DNA of 64,000 bases from Actinacidiphila acididurans. Its GTDB lineage: Bacteria > Actinomycetota > Actinomycetes > Streptomycetales > Streptomycetaceae. The translations under genes and the position numbers were made by a program. The stretch is taken from assembly GCF_016918855.1 (NCBI RefSeq), contig NZ_JADKYB010000002.1, positions 1 to 64,000 on the forward strand, written 5' to 3'. The stretch's first letter is position 1, and each line of letters opens with the position of its first letter. This document shows positions 18,184 through 26,804 of this stretch, piece by piece. The notes under the pieces are model-generated. The model saw nothing but the letters and a program-made list of their open reading frames with translations. It had not been told where the DNA came from and did not search any database.

Positions 18184-18591
18184 TCAGGCCGGGACGGACG
18201 CCGCCGGGACGCCGGTCTTCAGCGGTGCCCAGCAGCGGACGATGTCGCGGACCGAGACCACCCCGACCGGATCACGGCCGTCGAGCACGATCAGGTGGCG
18301 GAAGTTGCCGCGCAACATCGCTCCGGCCGCCTCGTCCAGGGTCCACTGGGGGGCGGCGAAGACGACGTCGGTGGTGGTGTGGGCGTGGGCGTGCTCACGG
18401 TCGGGGTCCAGACCGGCGCCGATCGCGTTGAGTACATCGCGTTCGGTGAGAATGCCCAGGCCGTATGTGTCGGGGTCGAGGACGATGGCCGCACCGACCC
18501 GGCGGGCGGACATGAGCTGGGCTGCCTTGCGGAGGGTATGGGCGGGGCCGATCGTGAGAACGACCGTGCTCATCGCGTCGCGGACCAGCAT
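18184..18591 (-). CDS. Tandem CBS-domain protein
   Basis: A 135-residue protein consisting of two CBS motifs and nothing else: MLVRDAMST...GAAIVLDPDTYGLGILTERDVLNA for the first, TTDVVFAAPQWTLDEAAGAML...HLIVLDGRDPVGVVSVRDIVR for the second. Such Bateman modules bind adenine nucleotides and often regulate partner proteins; related stand-alone forms respond to hypoxia or stress. The ATG at 18591 is chosen because a strong AGGAGG lies 11 bp upstream, whereas the GTG at 18603 would overlap that site. A CRP-like palindrome lies 33-48 bp upstream of the start. It is convergent with catalase. The partner is unknown. Confidence 0.85.
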   Translation of the reverse strand: MLVRDAMSTVVLTIGPAHTLRKAAQLMSARRVGAAIVLDPDTYGLGILTERDVLNAIGAGLDPDREHAHAHTTTDVVFAAPQWTLDEAAGAMLRGNFRHLIVLDGRDPVGVVSVRDIVRCWAPLKTGVPAASVPA

Positions 18592-18623
18592 ATGGGGGGA
18601 CACCTCCTAGGCGAACGCACTCG

Positions 18624-18639
18624 CGTGAATGCGTTCACA
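18624..18639 (-). promoter_or_regulatory. CRP-like palindrome upstream of CBS gene
   Basis: Reading with the gene, TGTGAACGCATTCACG matches the CRP consensus TGTGA-N6-TCACA at nine of ten fixed positions. Two further GTTCACA elements occur at 18640-18675. Nearly the same 16-mer occurs upstream of wblE. Confidence 0.55.
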
Positions 18640-18840
18640 AGTTCACAAGCGGGGGTTTTCTCATGTTCACATGCCCCCGCTCGCCCCACAAGGGGGCGCG
18701 CACAGCACTCCCTTGACGGGCCGGTGCCTCGCGCGCTGCCCCGTTCGGCGGTTGCCGACCCTCCGACCGGCCCGGATCAGGGACCGACCAGGCTCTGATC
18801 AGGGCCCTGACCGGGCGTCAGGCGTCAGGCCCGACAGCCG

Positions 18841-19638
18841 TCAGCGCGGCGCGAGATGGCCGAGCAGCGCGTCGTGCAGCAGCCCGTTGGAAGCCGCCGC
18901 GTCCTGGCCGAACGGCCCGGGCACCCCGTCCAGTGACGTGAACTCCCCGCCGGCCTCACGCACGATGACCTCGTTCGCAGCCATGTCCCACACGCTCAGT
19001 TCCGGCTCCGCGCAGATGTCCACCGACCCCTCGGCGACCATCATGTACGGCCAGAAGTCGCCGTATCCGCGGGTCCGCCAGCAGGCCCGGGTCAGGTCCA
19101 GGAACCCGGGCAGCCGGCCCCGCTCCTCCCAGCCGCTCAGCGAGGAGTACGCGAAGGAGGCGTCGGCCAGCCGGCTCACCGCCGACACCCGCAGCCGGGT
19201 CGCGGAGATCAGGTTGCGCCCGGTGTACGCGCCCCCGCCCAGCACCGCCCACCAGCGCCTGCCCAGCGCCGGCGCCGACACCAGGCCGACCACCCCCCGG
19301 TCACCGCCCTCGCCCCGCACCACCAGCGCGATCAGCGTGGCCCACACCGGCACCCCGCGCACGTAGTTCTTGGTGCCGTCGATCGGGTCGATGATCCAGC
19401 GGCGCGAGCCGCCGCCCTCGATGCCGAACTCCTCGCCGAGCACCGCGTCGCGCGGCCTGGCGCGGGCGAGCTGACCGCGGATCAGCTCCTCGGCGGCCTT
19501 GTCGGCCTCGCTGACCGGGGTCAGGTCGGGTTTGGTCTCCACCTTCAGGTCAAGGGCCTTGAAGCGGGACATGGTCGCGGCGTCGGCGGCGTCGGCGAGC
19601 ACATGGGCCAGCCGCAGGTCGTCGTGGTAATCCGGCAT
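18841..19638 (-). CDS. hisN: Histidinol-phosphatase, inositol monophosphatase-like
   Basis: A 265-residue IMPase-superfamily phosphatase. The metal-binding motifs are complete: GEEFG near residue 70, [15 protein letters not shown] near 80-95, and [12 protein letters not shown] near 215. Actinobacterial proteins of this kind (HisN) catalyse the penultimate step of histidine synthesis, histidinol phosphate to histidinol, in place of the HisB phosphatase. Closely related inositol phosphatases cannot be excluded by sequence alone. The ATG at 19638 is used. It is transcribed alone. Confidence 0.88.
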   Translation of the reverse strand: MPDYHDDLRLAHVLADAADAATMSRFKALDLKVETKPDLTPVSEADKAAEELIRGQLARARPRDAVLGEEFGIEGGGSRRWIIDPIDGTKNYVRGVPVWATLIALVVRGEGGDRGVVGLVSAPALGRRWWAVLGGGAYTGRNLISATRLRVSAVSRLADASFAYSSLSGWEERGRLPGFLDLTRACWRTRGYGDFWPYMMVAEGSVDICAEPELSVWDMAANEVIVREAGGEFTSLDGVPGPFGQDAAASNGLLHDALLGHLAPR

Positions 19639-19801
19639 GAGCCGAACAGTAGCGAGCCCGCCCGGCCCCGGTCATGCACCGACCGCGGCGGACCGCGGCG
19701 CGAGCCCTTGACACGCCCTCGGGCCGCGCCGATTCTTTCGGCACGGCCGCGGCCCGCGGGTACGCGGGATCGGAGGGGCCCGCGGCGGCTTGGAGGCGAT
19801 G

Positions 19802-20368
19802 ATGCCTGCCGCGCCCACCGCGCGCGAGTCGCTGCTGAACGCCGCCTGCGCCGCCCTGGGCGACCGCCCCTGGGCCGCGGTGCGCATGGTCGACGTGGCC
19901 GCCGCCGCGGGAGTGTCGCGGCAGACCCTCTACAACGAGTTCGCCGGCAAGGCCGGGCTGGCCCGCGCACTGGTGGGGCGGGAGACCGGGGCGTATCTGG
20001 CGGGCGTGGAGCGGTCGCTGACGCTGGCCGGGCGGGACGGCGGAGACGCCGGGGAGTGCTTCGCCGCCGCCGCGGGCTGGACCCTGCGCACCGCGCGCCG
20101 CAGCCCCCTGGTCCGCGCGGCCCTCACCGGCGGCCGCACCCCCGCCCCACTGCCCGTGCCCGACCTGGTGCCCGCCGTTCAGTCCCGCGCGGTGCGCGCC
20201 ATCGGCGCCGGCCTCCCGGGCCTGCCGCCCGCCGACGTCGCGTGGGCCTGCGAGGCGGCGATAAGGCTCACGCTGTCGTACGTCATCGCGCCCGCGCCCA
20301 GCGACGAGACCGCGTGCCTGGGGGTGGGCCGACTGGTCCGGGAACTGCTGCGGCGGGCTCCGGGCTGA
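19802..20368 (+). CDS. TetR-family transcriptional regulator
   Basis: About 188 residues with a TetR N-terminal helix-turn-helix (TARESLLNAACAALGDRPWAA, then VAAAAGVSRQTLYNEFAGKAGL as turn and recognition helix). The C-terminal ligand/dimer domain has no further recognisable signature. The ATG at 19802 is preferred because GGAGG lies five bases upstream; the ATG at 19799 is also possible. The next gene downstream, an SMR exporter, is convergent, so its control by this regulator is possible but not shown. No operator palindrome was identified. Confidence 0.85.
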   Translation: MPAAPTARESLLNAACAALGDRPWAAVRMVDVAAAAGVSRQTLYNEFAGKAGLARALVGRETGAYLAGVERSLTLAGRDGGDAGECFAAAAGWTLRTARRSPLVRAALTGGRTPAPLPVPDLVPAVQSRAVRAIGAGLPGLPPADVAWACEAAIRLTLSYVIAPAPSDETACLGVGRLVRELLRRAPG

Positions 20369-20405
20369 CCTGATCCCCGCGCGCAGGGACCGCCGGGCGG
20401 CGCCG

Positions 20406-20729
20406 TCAGTGCGCGGAGCCGGAGATCTGCAGGCCGATCACGCCGAGGATGACCAGGCTGATGGACACCAGCTTCAGCGTGGACACGATGTCACCGAGGA
20501 AGGCCATGCCGTAGATCGCGGTGCCGGCCGCGCCGATACCGGTCCACACCGCGTACGCGGGGCCGACGTCCAGCTTCTTCAGCGACAGCGTGAGCATGCC
20601 GAACGAACCGAGGGCGAACAGGCAGAAGGCCACGGTCGGCCACAGCCGGGTGAAGCCGTGGGAGAGCTTCAGGCAGACCGCGAAACCGGTCTCGAAGAAG
20701 CCCGCGACCACCACCAGGAGCCAGGCCAT
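20406..20729 (-). CDS. sugE: SMR-family exporter (SugE/Gdx type)
   Basis: A 107-residue small multidrug resistance protein with four membrane helices. The essential membrane glutamate is Glu13 in GFFETGF. The CLKLSHGFTRLWPT loop and AYAVWTGIGAAGTAIYG helix resemble SugE, now known in several bacteria as the guanidinium exporter Gdx, rather than EmrE. Proton antiport of guanidinium or quaternary ammonium is expected by family. The ATG at 20729 follows a GGAGGC site. I looked for a guanidine riboswitch in the leader and did not find a convincing one. Confidence 0.88.
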   Translation of the reverse strand: MAWLLVVVAGFFETGFAVCLKLSHGFTRLWPTVAFCLFALGSFGMLTLSLKKLDVGPAYAVWTGIGAAGTAIYGMAFLGDIVSTLKLVSISLVILGVIGLQISGSAH

Positions 20730-20889
20730 CGGGTGTGCCTCCGTTCCGTCCGCCCGCCCGCCGCGTGCGATGTGTGTGTGCTGTGTGCGGGGTCGATCAT
20801 CACACAGCGGGACGGGTGAGCGGGAAACGCCCCTGGACCGCGGTTCCACGGCGGTCCACGAGCAGGCGCGGGGACAGGGCCGCCGCGGC

Positions 20890-21891
20890 CTAGTCGCCTT
20901 CCTTGCGGTCCCGGGTGGACAGCAGCCGGCGCAGCGAGTCCAGCCGGGCGGGCTCCGCGTGGCCCTCGGCCACCCAGGCGTCCAGCGCGCAGTCCGGCTC
21001 GTCGTGCGAGCAGGCCCGCGGGCAGCCGGCGGTGCCCGGTTCGAGGTCGGGGAAGGCGTGGATGACCCGCGAGGGGTCGATGTGGGCCAGCCCGAAGGAG
21101 CGTACGCCGGGGGTGTCGATGACCCAGCCCGCGTCGTCCGGCAGCGGCAGGGCCAGCGCGGAGACGGTGGTGTGCCGGCCGCGGCCGGTGACCGCGTTGA
21201 CCACCCCGGTCAGCCGCTGCCGCTCCACCAGCGAGTTGACCAGCGTGGTCTTGCCCACCCCGCTGTGCCCGACGAAGGCGGTCACCCGCCCGCTCAGCCG
21301 GTCGCGTATCGCGTCGATCTCGCCGGCCTCCAGGTCCTCCTTGCGGGTCACCACATAGGCCAGGTCGAGCATGCCGTACGTCTCCAGCAGCGGCTCGGGC
21401 GAGGCCAGGTCGGACTTGGTGAGCACCAGCAGCGGGTCGAGACCCGCGTCGTAGGCCGCGACCAGGCAGCGGTCGATCAGCCGGGGCCGCGGCTCGGGGT
21501 CGGCCAGCGCGGTGACCACCGCGAGCTGGTCGGCGTTGGCGACCACCACCCGCTCGAACGGGTCGGTGTCGTCGGCGGTGCGGCGCAGCGCCGAACTGCG
21601 CTCCTCCACCCGGACCACCCGGGCCAGGGTGTCCTTTGCGCCGGACAGGTCGCCGACCACCGCCACCCGGTCGCCGACCACCGCCGACTTGCGGCCCAAC
21701 TCCCGGGCCTTGACCGCGGTGACCTCTCGGTCCCCGACCAGCACGGTGAGCCGGCCGCGGTCCACGGTGAGCACCATGCCCTCGGCGGCGTCCTCGTGCT
21801 TGGGGCGGTTGCTGCTGCGGGGGCGGTTGCCCTTGGGGTTGGGGCGGACGCGTACGTCGTCCTCGTCCGGGTTCTTGCCGTAGCGGCGCAT
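20890..21891 (-). CDS. rsgA: Ribosome small-subunit GTPase RsgA
   Basis: A 333-residue circularly permuted GTPase acting in late 30S maturation. The motif order is G4-G1-G3, diagnostic for the family: TKSD, then GHSGVGKTT, then DTPGVRSFG. An N-terminal OB domain precedes it and a zinc-binding C-terminal element, CPRACSHDEPDC, follows. The basic N-terminus (RYGKNPDEDDVRVRPNPKG) is typical for streptomycete RsgA. The ATG at 21891 lies 9 bp after the stop of aroA, so the two form an operon. Confidence 0.94.
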   Translation of the reverse strand: MRRYGKNPDEDDVRVRPNPKGNRPRSSNRPKHEDAAEGMVLTVDRGRLTVLVGDREVTAVKARELGRKSAVVGDRVAVVGDLSGAKDTLARVVRVEERSSALRRTADDTDPFERVVVANADQLAVVTALADPEPRPRLIDRCLVAAYDAGLDPLLVLTKSDLASPEPLLETYGMLDLAYVVTRKEDLEAGEIDAIRDRLSGRVTAFVGHSGVGKTTLVNSLVERQRLTGVVNAVTGRGRHTTVSALALPLPDDAGWVIDTPGVRSFGLAHIDPSRVIHAFPDLEPGTAGCPRACSHDEPDCALDAWVAEGHAEPARLDSLRRLLSTRDRKEGD

Positions 21892-21900
21892 GGGAGTCCG

Positions 21901-23298
21901 TCAGCTCCGCCCGGCCGGCCCGGCGTCGCCCGCCGGGGTACGCGGCGCCGAGGCTTCCGGGGCGTCCCGGTCGTCCGGCGCGGGAGGCCCGGCGAGCATC
22001 GCCGTCCACAGTTCGGGGAAGTCGGGCAGGGTCTTGGCGGTGGTCGCCACGTCCTCCACCAGGATGCCGGGGACCGCCAGGCCCAGGACGGCCGCGGCAG
22101 TGGCCAGCCGGTGGTCCTCGTAGGTGTGGAAGATCCCGCCGCGCAGCCGCTGCGGGCGGATCAGCAGCCCGTCGTCCGTCTCGGTGACGTCGCCGCCGAG
22201 CCCGTTGATCTCCTTGGTGAGCGCGGCCAGCCGGTCGGTCTCGTGCAGCCGCAGGTGGGCGATGCCGAGCAGCTCGCTCTCGCCGTCGGCCAGCGCCGCG
22301 ACCGCCGCGATCACCGGGGCCAGCTCGCCCACGTCGTGCAGGTCGGCCCGGATGCCGCGGACCTGCCCGGTGCCGGTGAACGTCAGCCCCCGGTCGCCGA
22401 GCTCGTACGAGCCGCCCATCCGGCTGAAGATCGCCCGCAGCGCGTCCCCGGGCTGGGTGGTGCGCTGCGGCCAGCCCGGAATGGTCACCCGGCCGCCGGT
22501 GATCAGGGCGGCGGCCAGGAACGGCGCCGCGTTGGACAGGTCCGGGTCCACCGTCAGGTCCCGCCCCAGCAGGGCGCTGGGCGCGACCCGCCACACGTTG
22601 CGGGTGCCGCCGTCCTGCGGGGAGTCCACCTTCGCGCCGGCCCGGCGCAGCATGTGCACGGTCATCCGGATGTGCGGCACCGACGGCAGCAGCCGCCCGG
22701 TGTGCCGCAGCTCCAGGCCCTTGTTGAAACGCGGCGCCGACAGCAGCAGGGCGCTGATGAACTGCGACGACTTCGAGGCGTCCACGTCCACCGCGCCGCC
22801 GGCCAGCGACCCCGCGCCGTGCACGGTCAGCGGCAGCGAGCCGCGGCCCTCGTCCTCGACCCGGGCGCCCAGCGACCGCAGCGCGTCGATCACCCCGCCC
22901 AGCGGACGCTCACGGGCCCGCGCGTCGCCCTCGAACCGGACCGGCCCGTCGGCCAGCGCGGCCACCGGCGGCAGGAACCGCATCACGGTCCCGGCGTTGC
23001 CGACGTCCACCGTGGCCGGGCCGTGCAGGCCCGCGGGGATGATCCGCCACGCCTCGCCGCCGTCCGGGTTGACCGTCTCGTCGATCTGCACCCCCATGGC
23101 CCGCAGCGCGTCGGCCATCAGGGTCGTGTCGCGGCTGCGCAGCGGCCTGCGCACCCACCCGGGCTCGGCGGAGTGAGCGGCCAGCACCAGCGCGCGGTTG
23201 GTCACCGACTTGGAACCGGGCACCGTGACGGTCGCGTGCACGGCACCGGTCGCGGTCGGCGCGGGCCACAGGGCGTTCTGCGGCGTGCTGTCGGTCAT
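21901..23298 (-). CDS. aroA: 3-phosphoshikimate 1-carboxyvinyltransferase (EPSP synthase)
   Basis: A 465-residue EPSP synthase, sixth step of the shikimate pathway, joining shikimate 3-phosphate and phosphoenolpyruvate. Motifs include PGSKSVTNRALVLAA at the N-terminus, VGNAGTVMRFLPP, DASKSSQF and the YEDHRLATAAAVLGL active-site segment. The glycine-alanine-glycine core of the PEP site is kept, but the residue after GNAGTVMR is Phe where the E. coli-type enzyme has Pro. The C-terminus has about 30 extra low-complexity residues (APDDRDAPEASAPRTP). The ATG at 23298 is used. rsgA follows 9 bp downstream. Confidence 0.95.
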   Translation of the reverse strand: MTDSTPQNALWPAPTATGAVHATVTVPGSKSVTNRALVLAAHSAEPGWVRRPLRSRDTTLMADALRAMGVQIDETVNPDGGEAWRIIPAGLHGPATVDVGNAGTVMRFLPPVAALADGPVRFEGDARARERPLGGVIDALRSLGARVEDEGRGSLPLTVHGAGSLAGGAVDVDASKSSQFISALLLSAPRFNKGLELRHTGRLLPSVPHIRMTVHMLRRAGAKVDSPQDGGTRNVWRVAPSALLGRDLTVDPDLSNAAPFLAAALITGGRVTIPGWPQRTTQPGDALRAIFSRMGGSYELGDRGLTFTGTGQVRGIRADLHDVGELAPVIAAVAALADGESELLGIAHLRLHETDRLAALTKEINGLGGDVTETDDGLLIRPQRLRGGIFHTYEDHRLATAAAVLGLAVPGILVEDVATTAKTLPDFPELWTAMLAGPPAPDDRDAPEASAPRTPAGDAGPAGRS

Positions 23299-23490
23299 GG
23301 GCGCAAGCGTAGTGGCTCGAGTACCGGGAGATAAGTCGGCGAATGCGGCGAAACCTACCGGAAACACGAAGGTAGTGGGGTTCGGGAGGGGCTGGGCCGT
23401 ACGTGTGGTGCGGGTTTTTTTGGGGTTGGGCTTCTTGCCGTCCGGGTGGGGTGGTGCTGTCGTTGCCGGACCTTACGGTCCGTGGGGGCT

Positions 23491-23514
23491 TGTCGCGCAG
23501 TTCCCCGCGCCCCT
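23491..23514 (+). repeat. Dispersed intergenic repeat core
   Basis: A copy of the TGTCGCGCAGTTCCCCGCGC plus CCCT core, in the 268-bp gap between the M50 protease gene and aroA. It is preceded by the hairpin GGACC-TTAC-GGTCC and by TGCTGTCGTTGCCGG, a lead-in shared with other copies. Unlike most copies, it separates two genes on the same strand. Confidence 0.75.
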
Positions 23515-23566
23515 GACTACTCCCGGCGAGCCGCCCTTCATCGAGGCCGCGCCCCTTCGGGGCGCC

Positions 23567-24280
23567 TCAGCGCGGGAGGAGCCAGCGGGCGCCGGCCACG
23601 AGGGAGCAGAGGGCGATGGCGTAGAAGAGGAGGATCCAGAGGCCGGCGGGGGTGTGGGTGAGGCGGCCGAGTTGGTCGGCGTCGGAGGAGCCGGTGCGGT
23701 CGCGGTGGCGGCCGCGCTGGAGTTCGGTGACCGGGCGGGCGCCGCCGACCAGGAGGAACCAGACGGCGAGGTAGGCGAAGGCGGCCTGGACCTGGGCGGA
23801 AGTGAGCCAGGAGACGGCCAGGAAGAGGGCGCAGGCGATCACCACGGTGAGGACGCCGTAGGCGTTGCGGATCATCACCAGCATGATCAGGAGCAGGGCG
23901 GTCGCGCCCCACAACAGGGCGGTGATGTGGCCGGCGGACAGCAGTGCGGCGCCCGCCAGGCCCAGCAGGGGTGGCGCGGTGTAGCCGGCGGCGGCCGTGA
24001 GGACCATGCCCGGGCCGTGCGGCTTGCCGCGGGAGACGGTCAGGCCCGAGGTGTCGGAGTGCAGGCGTATGCCGTCCAGCCGGCGGCCGGTGAGCAGGGC
24101 GATCAGCCCGTGACCGCCCTCGTGCGCGATGGTCACCGCGTTGCGGGTGACCCGCCAGGTGGCGCGGGAGAGCACCGCGGCCAGGGCCAGCAGCGCGGTC
24201 GCCCCCACCAGCCAGTGCGACGGGTCGGGCTGGGTTCCGGTCAGGCGGTCCCACATCTGGTGGATGCTCGCGGGATTCAT
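23567..24280 (-). CDS. M50-family membrane metallopeptidase
   Basis: A 237-residue integral membrane protein with the zinc-binding motif HEGGH at residues 53-57, inside or next to a membrane helix, and about six further hydrophobic segments. This matches the M50B-like (site-2 protease related) family common in actinobacteria. The second zinc ligand region is not obvious. The substrate is unknown. The ATG at 24280 is 67 bp from the divergent YedK-type gene. It may share the aroA-rsgA direction of transcription, but a repeat with a hairpin lies between them. Confidence 0.85.
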   Translation of the reverse strand: MNPASIHQMWDRLTGTQPDPSHWLVGATALLALAAVLSRATWRVTRNAVTIAHEGGHGLIALLTGRRLDGIRLHSDTSGLTVSRGKPHGPGMVLTAAAGYTAPPLLGLAGAALLSAGHITALLWGATALLLIMLVMIRNAYGVLTVVIACALFLAVSWLTSAQVQAAFAYLAVWFLLVGGARPVTELQRGRHRDRTGSSDADQLGRLTHTPAGLWILLFYAIALCSLVAGARWLLPR

Positions 24281-24347
24281 GGTGCGGGATTCATGTTTCT
24301 GTGCGGTCCTTGCTTCTGCGGGCGGGGGTCGTGGCAGTGTGGCAGCT

Positions 24348-25163
24348 ATGTGCGGTCGATACGCAGCCAGCCGGAAACCCGAGGATCTCGCGGGCATCTT
24401 CGAGGTCAACCACTGGGACCCCACGGAGACCCTCGCGCCGGACTGGAACGTGGCTCCGACGAAGGACGTCTACGTGGTACTTGACCGTCCGGTACGGGAC
24501 TCCGGTTCCCCCGACCCGGTACGCCAGCTGCGGGTGCTGCGGTGGGGCCTGGTCCCGTCCTGGGCGAAAACCCCCGAGGGCGGCGCCAAAATGATCAACG
24601 CGCGGTCCGAGACCGCGCTGGACAAGCCGTCCTTCCGCCGCGCCCTGACCGCCCGGCGCTGCCTCATACCCGCCGACGGCTATTACGAATGGATGACCGC
24701 CCACGACGAGCGGCGCCTGGAGGAAGAGGGCAAGCGCAAGCGCGCTCCCAAGCAGCCCTATTTCGTCACGCCCGCCGACGGTTCCGTCTTCGCCATGGCC
24801 GGCCTCTACGAGTTCTGGCGCGACCGCACCCTCCCCGACGATCACCCCCGGGCCTGGTGGGTCACCTGCTCCGTCCTCACCACCGCCGCGGAGTCCGGCG
24901 ACCTCGCCGGGTACGCCGGGACGGGACCCCGTTCCCTCTCGGACATCCACCCGCGCATGCCTTTGATGATGACGGCGGACCGGTGGGCGTCCTGGCTCGA
25001 CCCCGGCACCACCGACCCCGACGTCGTGCGTGAGCTTTTGGCCGCGCCGCCCGAGGGGTTGCTTCGCGCCTATCCCGTCGGGACCGCGGTGAGCAGCGTT
25101 CGCAACAACGGACCCGAGCTCATGGAAGAGCTTTCCGGCCCGGAAGTGGGCACCCTTTTCTGA
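24348..25163 (+). CDS. SOS response-associated peptidase (YedK/HMCES family)
   Basis: A 271-residue SRAP-domain protein. Met1-Cys2-Gly-Arg-Tyr starts at the ATG at 24348; after Met removal Cys2 forms a thiazolidine crosslink with abasic sites in single-stranded DNA, protecting them from cleavage. Other hallmark residues are present: NARSETALDKPSFR, the GYYEWMT segment with the active-site Glu, and HPRMPLMM with the conserved His. Because Cys2 must be at the N-terminus, longer in-frame starts upstream can be rejected. It is divergent from the M50 gene. Confidence 0.95.
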   Translation: MCGRYAASRKPEDLAGIFEVNHWDPTETLAPDWNVAPTKDVYVVLDRPVRDSGSPDPVRQLRVLRWGLVPSWAKTPEGGAKMINARSETALDKPSFRRALTARRCLIPADGYYEWMTAHDERRLEEEGKRKRAPKQPYFVTPADGSVFAMAGLYEFWRDRTLPDDHPRAWWVTCSVLTTAAESGDLAGYAGTGPRSLSDIHPRMPLMMTADRWASWLDPGTTDPDVVRELLAAPPEGLLRAYPVGTAVSSVRNNGPELMEELSGPEVGTLF

Positions 25164-25167
25164 GTCC

Positions 25168-25365
25168 GGTTCGCCGGGAGTACCTAAGGGGCGCGGGGCT
25201 GTGGTCGACATGCGGCCGGCGCCGCGTGGGCGCGCTCAGCCACATCCGTGGCGCGGGTCGCCACCGGCCCGAAGGGGCAGTTGCTGCCGCGTCCGGACCA
25301 CCGGCCGTTGGCCGGTTGCTCGCGCAGTTCCCCGCGCCCCTTTGGGGCGCTCCCGGCGAACCCGG
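25168..25365. repeat. Composite dispersed repeat element
   Basis: The gap after the YedK-type gene begins with TTCGCCGGGAGTACCTAAGG and GGCGCGGGG. It continues with a block containing GAAGGGGCAGTTGCTG and CCACCGGCCGTTGGCCGGTTG, and ends with the core CGCGCAGTTCCCCGCGCCCC at 25321-25340. That core is part of a hairpin, GCGCCCC-TTT-GGGGCGC, followed by TCCCGGCGAA. The same order of blocks is seen at 31268-31430. Confidence 0.75.
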
Positions 25366-25383
25366 CGTGGTCTCATGGACCCC

Positions 25384-26058
25384 ATGAACGCCGAGACGGA
25401 GCTGGTCGAAACCCCGGCCGGGCAGGCCAGGATCACGTGGCACCGGGCGGCGAACCGCCCGAAGAGCGTGGTGGCGCTCAGCCATGGGGCGGGGGGCGGG
25501 ATCGAGGCCCGCGACCTGGCGGCGTTGGCGGGCGTACTCCCGGCGCGAGGTGTGGACGTCGCCCTGGTGGAGCAACCGTGGCGGGTCGCGGGAAAAAGGT
25601 TGGCGCCGGCGCCGAAGACGCTGGACGCGGGGTGGACGGGGCTGTGGCCGGTGCTGGCCGCGCGAGGGCTGCCGGTGATTTCGGGTGGGCGCAGCGCCGG
25701 CGCAAGAGTGGCGTGCCGGACGGCGGAGGAGCTGGGGGCGGCGGCGGTGCTGGCCCTGGCCTTTCCGCTGCATCCGCCGGGGAAGCCGGAGAAGTCGCGG
25801 GCGCAGGAGCTGGCGGCGCCGGGGCCGGGGCGGCCGGTGCTGGTGGTGCAGGGCGGGAACGACACGTTCGGGCGGCCGGCGGAGTTCCCGCCGGGGCACG
25901 AGCCGGTCGAGGTGCCGTACGCCGACCACGGTTTCAAGGTGCCGGCCCGGGCGGAGATCACCCAGGAAGCGGCGATCGAGGTGGTGACCGGGGCGGTCAG
26001 CGACTGGCTGGCCGGGCTCGGACATGCATCCGTTCGCCCTGGCGGCCGAAGAGGCTGA
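25384..26058 (+). CDS. Alpha/beta-hydrolase family protein
   Basis: About 224 residues with the fold of dienelactone-hydrolase-like proteins: an early SHGAGGG oxyanion segment near residue 33, a nucleophile elbow GGRSAGAR near residue 100, VLVVQGGNDTFG with the acidic residue near 160, and ADHGFKV with the catalytic His near 180. The ATG at 25384 is used; an in-frame ATG at 25375 is possible. Its last 62 bp overlap the 3' end of the convergent XRE gene, where its residues become Arg/Gly-rich and probably non-structural. The substrate is unknown. Confidence 0.85.
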   Translation: MNAETELVETPAGQARITWHRAANRPKSVVALSHGAGGGIEARDLAALAGVLPARGVDVALVEQPWRVAGKRLAPAPKTLDAGWTGLWPVLAARGLPVISGGRSAGARVACRTAEELGAAAVLALAFPLHPPGKPEKSRAQELAAPGPGRPVLVVQGGNDTFGRPAEFPPGHEPVEVPYADHGFKVPARAEITQEAAIEVVTGAVSDWLAGLGHASVRPGGRRG

Positions 26059-26644
26059 GGACTTCCACGGGCTGCGAGCCGGCCGGGCCGAACCAGTGGG
26101 GGAGGCGGGTGTCGAACTCCGCCGCTTCTCCGGGCCGCAGCTCGAGGTCGCGGTCGCCGAGGAGCAGGCGGAGGCGGCCGGAGAGGACGTAGAGCCACTC
26201 GTAGCCCTCGTGGGTGCGCTGCTCGGCGGGGCTGGGGTCGATGATCAGTTTGTACGCCTGGAGGGCGCCGGGCTGGCGGGTCAGCGGCAGGACGGTCATC
26301 CGGTCCATCCGGCGCGGCACCGCCCGTACCCGGGGATCGCCCACCTCGGGCGCCCCGACCAGCTCGTCCAGCGGCACCTGGTGCGCCCGGGCCAGCGGCA
26401 GCAGCAGCTCCAGTGTGGCCCGCCGCCGCCCGGACTCCAGCCGCGACAAGGTGCTCACCGAGATCCCGGTCGCCGCCGACAGCCCGGCCAGCGTCACCCC
26501 GCGCTCCACCCGCGCCGCCCGCAACCGGGCCCCGACCTCGGCCAATGTCCGCTCGACGTCGTCACTGACCCCTGCCGCCCCCCGCGCGCCGGGTCCCTTG
26601 GCGGCGGTCGCGTCCTCGTCCGTCCTGCCGGTCATACCCACCAT
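25997..26644 (-). CDS. XRE-family regulator with cupin domain
   Basis: A 215-residue regulator. A Cro/CI helix-turn-helix covers residues ~37-92 ([21 protein letters not shown]), and a cupin domain covers ~130-205 ([38 protein letters not shown]). The cupin probably binds a small ligand that controls DNA binding. Start ATG at 26644, with an alternative at 26635. The 3' end overlaps the convergent hydrolase gene by 62 bp, so each gene is antisense to the other's end. The upstream neighbour sigR is divergent. Confidence 0.88.
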   Translation of the reverse strand: MVGMTGRTDEDATAAKGPGARGAAGVSDDVERTLAEVGARLRAARVERGVTLAGLSAATGISVSTLSRLESGRRRATLELLLPLARAHQVPLDELVGAPEVGDPRVRAVPRRMDRMTVLPLTRQPGALQAYKLIIDPSPAEQRTHEGYEWLYVLSGRLRLLLGDRDLELRPGEAAEFDTRLPHWFGPAGSQPVEVLSLFGRQGERMHVRARPASR

Positions 26645-26708
26645 TTTTACGGCCGGATTTCACCCTCGGCAAAACCCCTTGCCACGGCGGCGAAAATTTC
26701 TCGTCCCC

Positions 26709-26735
26709 GGGAATGACGACACCGGCGGCGGTGTT
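26709..26735 (+). promoter_or_regulatory. SigR-type autoregulatory promoter of sigR
   Basis: GGGAAT at 26709-26714 and GTT at 26733-26735 with exactly 18 bp between match the published SigR consensus GGAAT-N18-GTT, as in the sigRp2 promoter of S. coelicolor. It lies about 70 bp upstream of the extended start codon at 26805, so its transcripts can encode the longer isoform. Confidence 0.85.
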
Positions 26736-26804
26736 GTGGAAAGCGTTCGAACGGGACACCAGCAGCGAACGCAGCCGCACAGCACGGTGAGAGAGGCAGA
26801 CCGC

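Noticed and set aside
20730-20850. Possible guanidine riboswitch in the leader of the SugE-type exporter
   Set aside because: ACGG motifs occur, but they are not placed in the hairpin loops required for the guanidine-II class, and no guanidine-I or -III architecture was found.
20521-23334. Very long open frame antisense to rsgA and aroA
   Set aside because: It is a GC-driven shadow frame: its composition is repetitive Gly/Arg/Val, while the opposite strand encodes two complete, motif-bearing enzymes.
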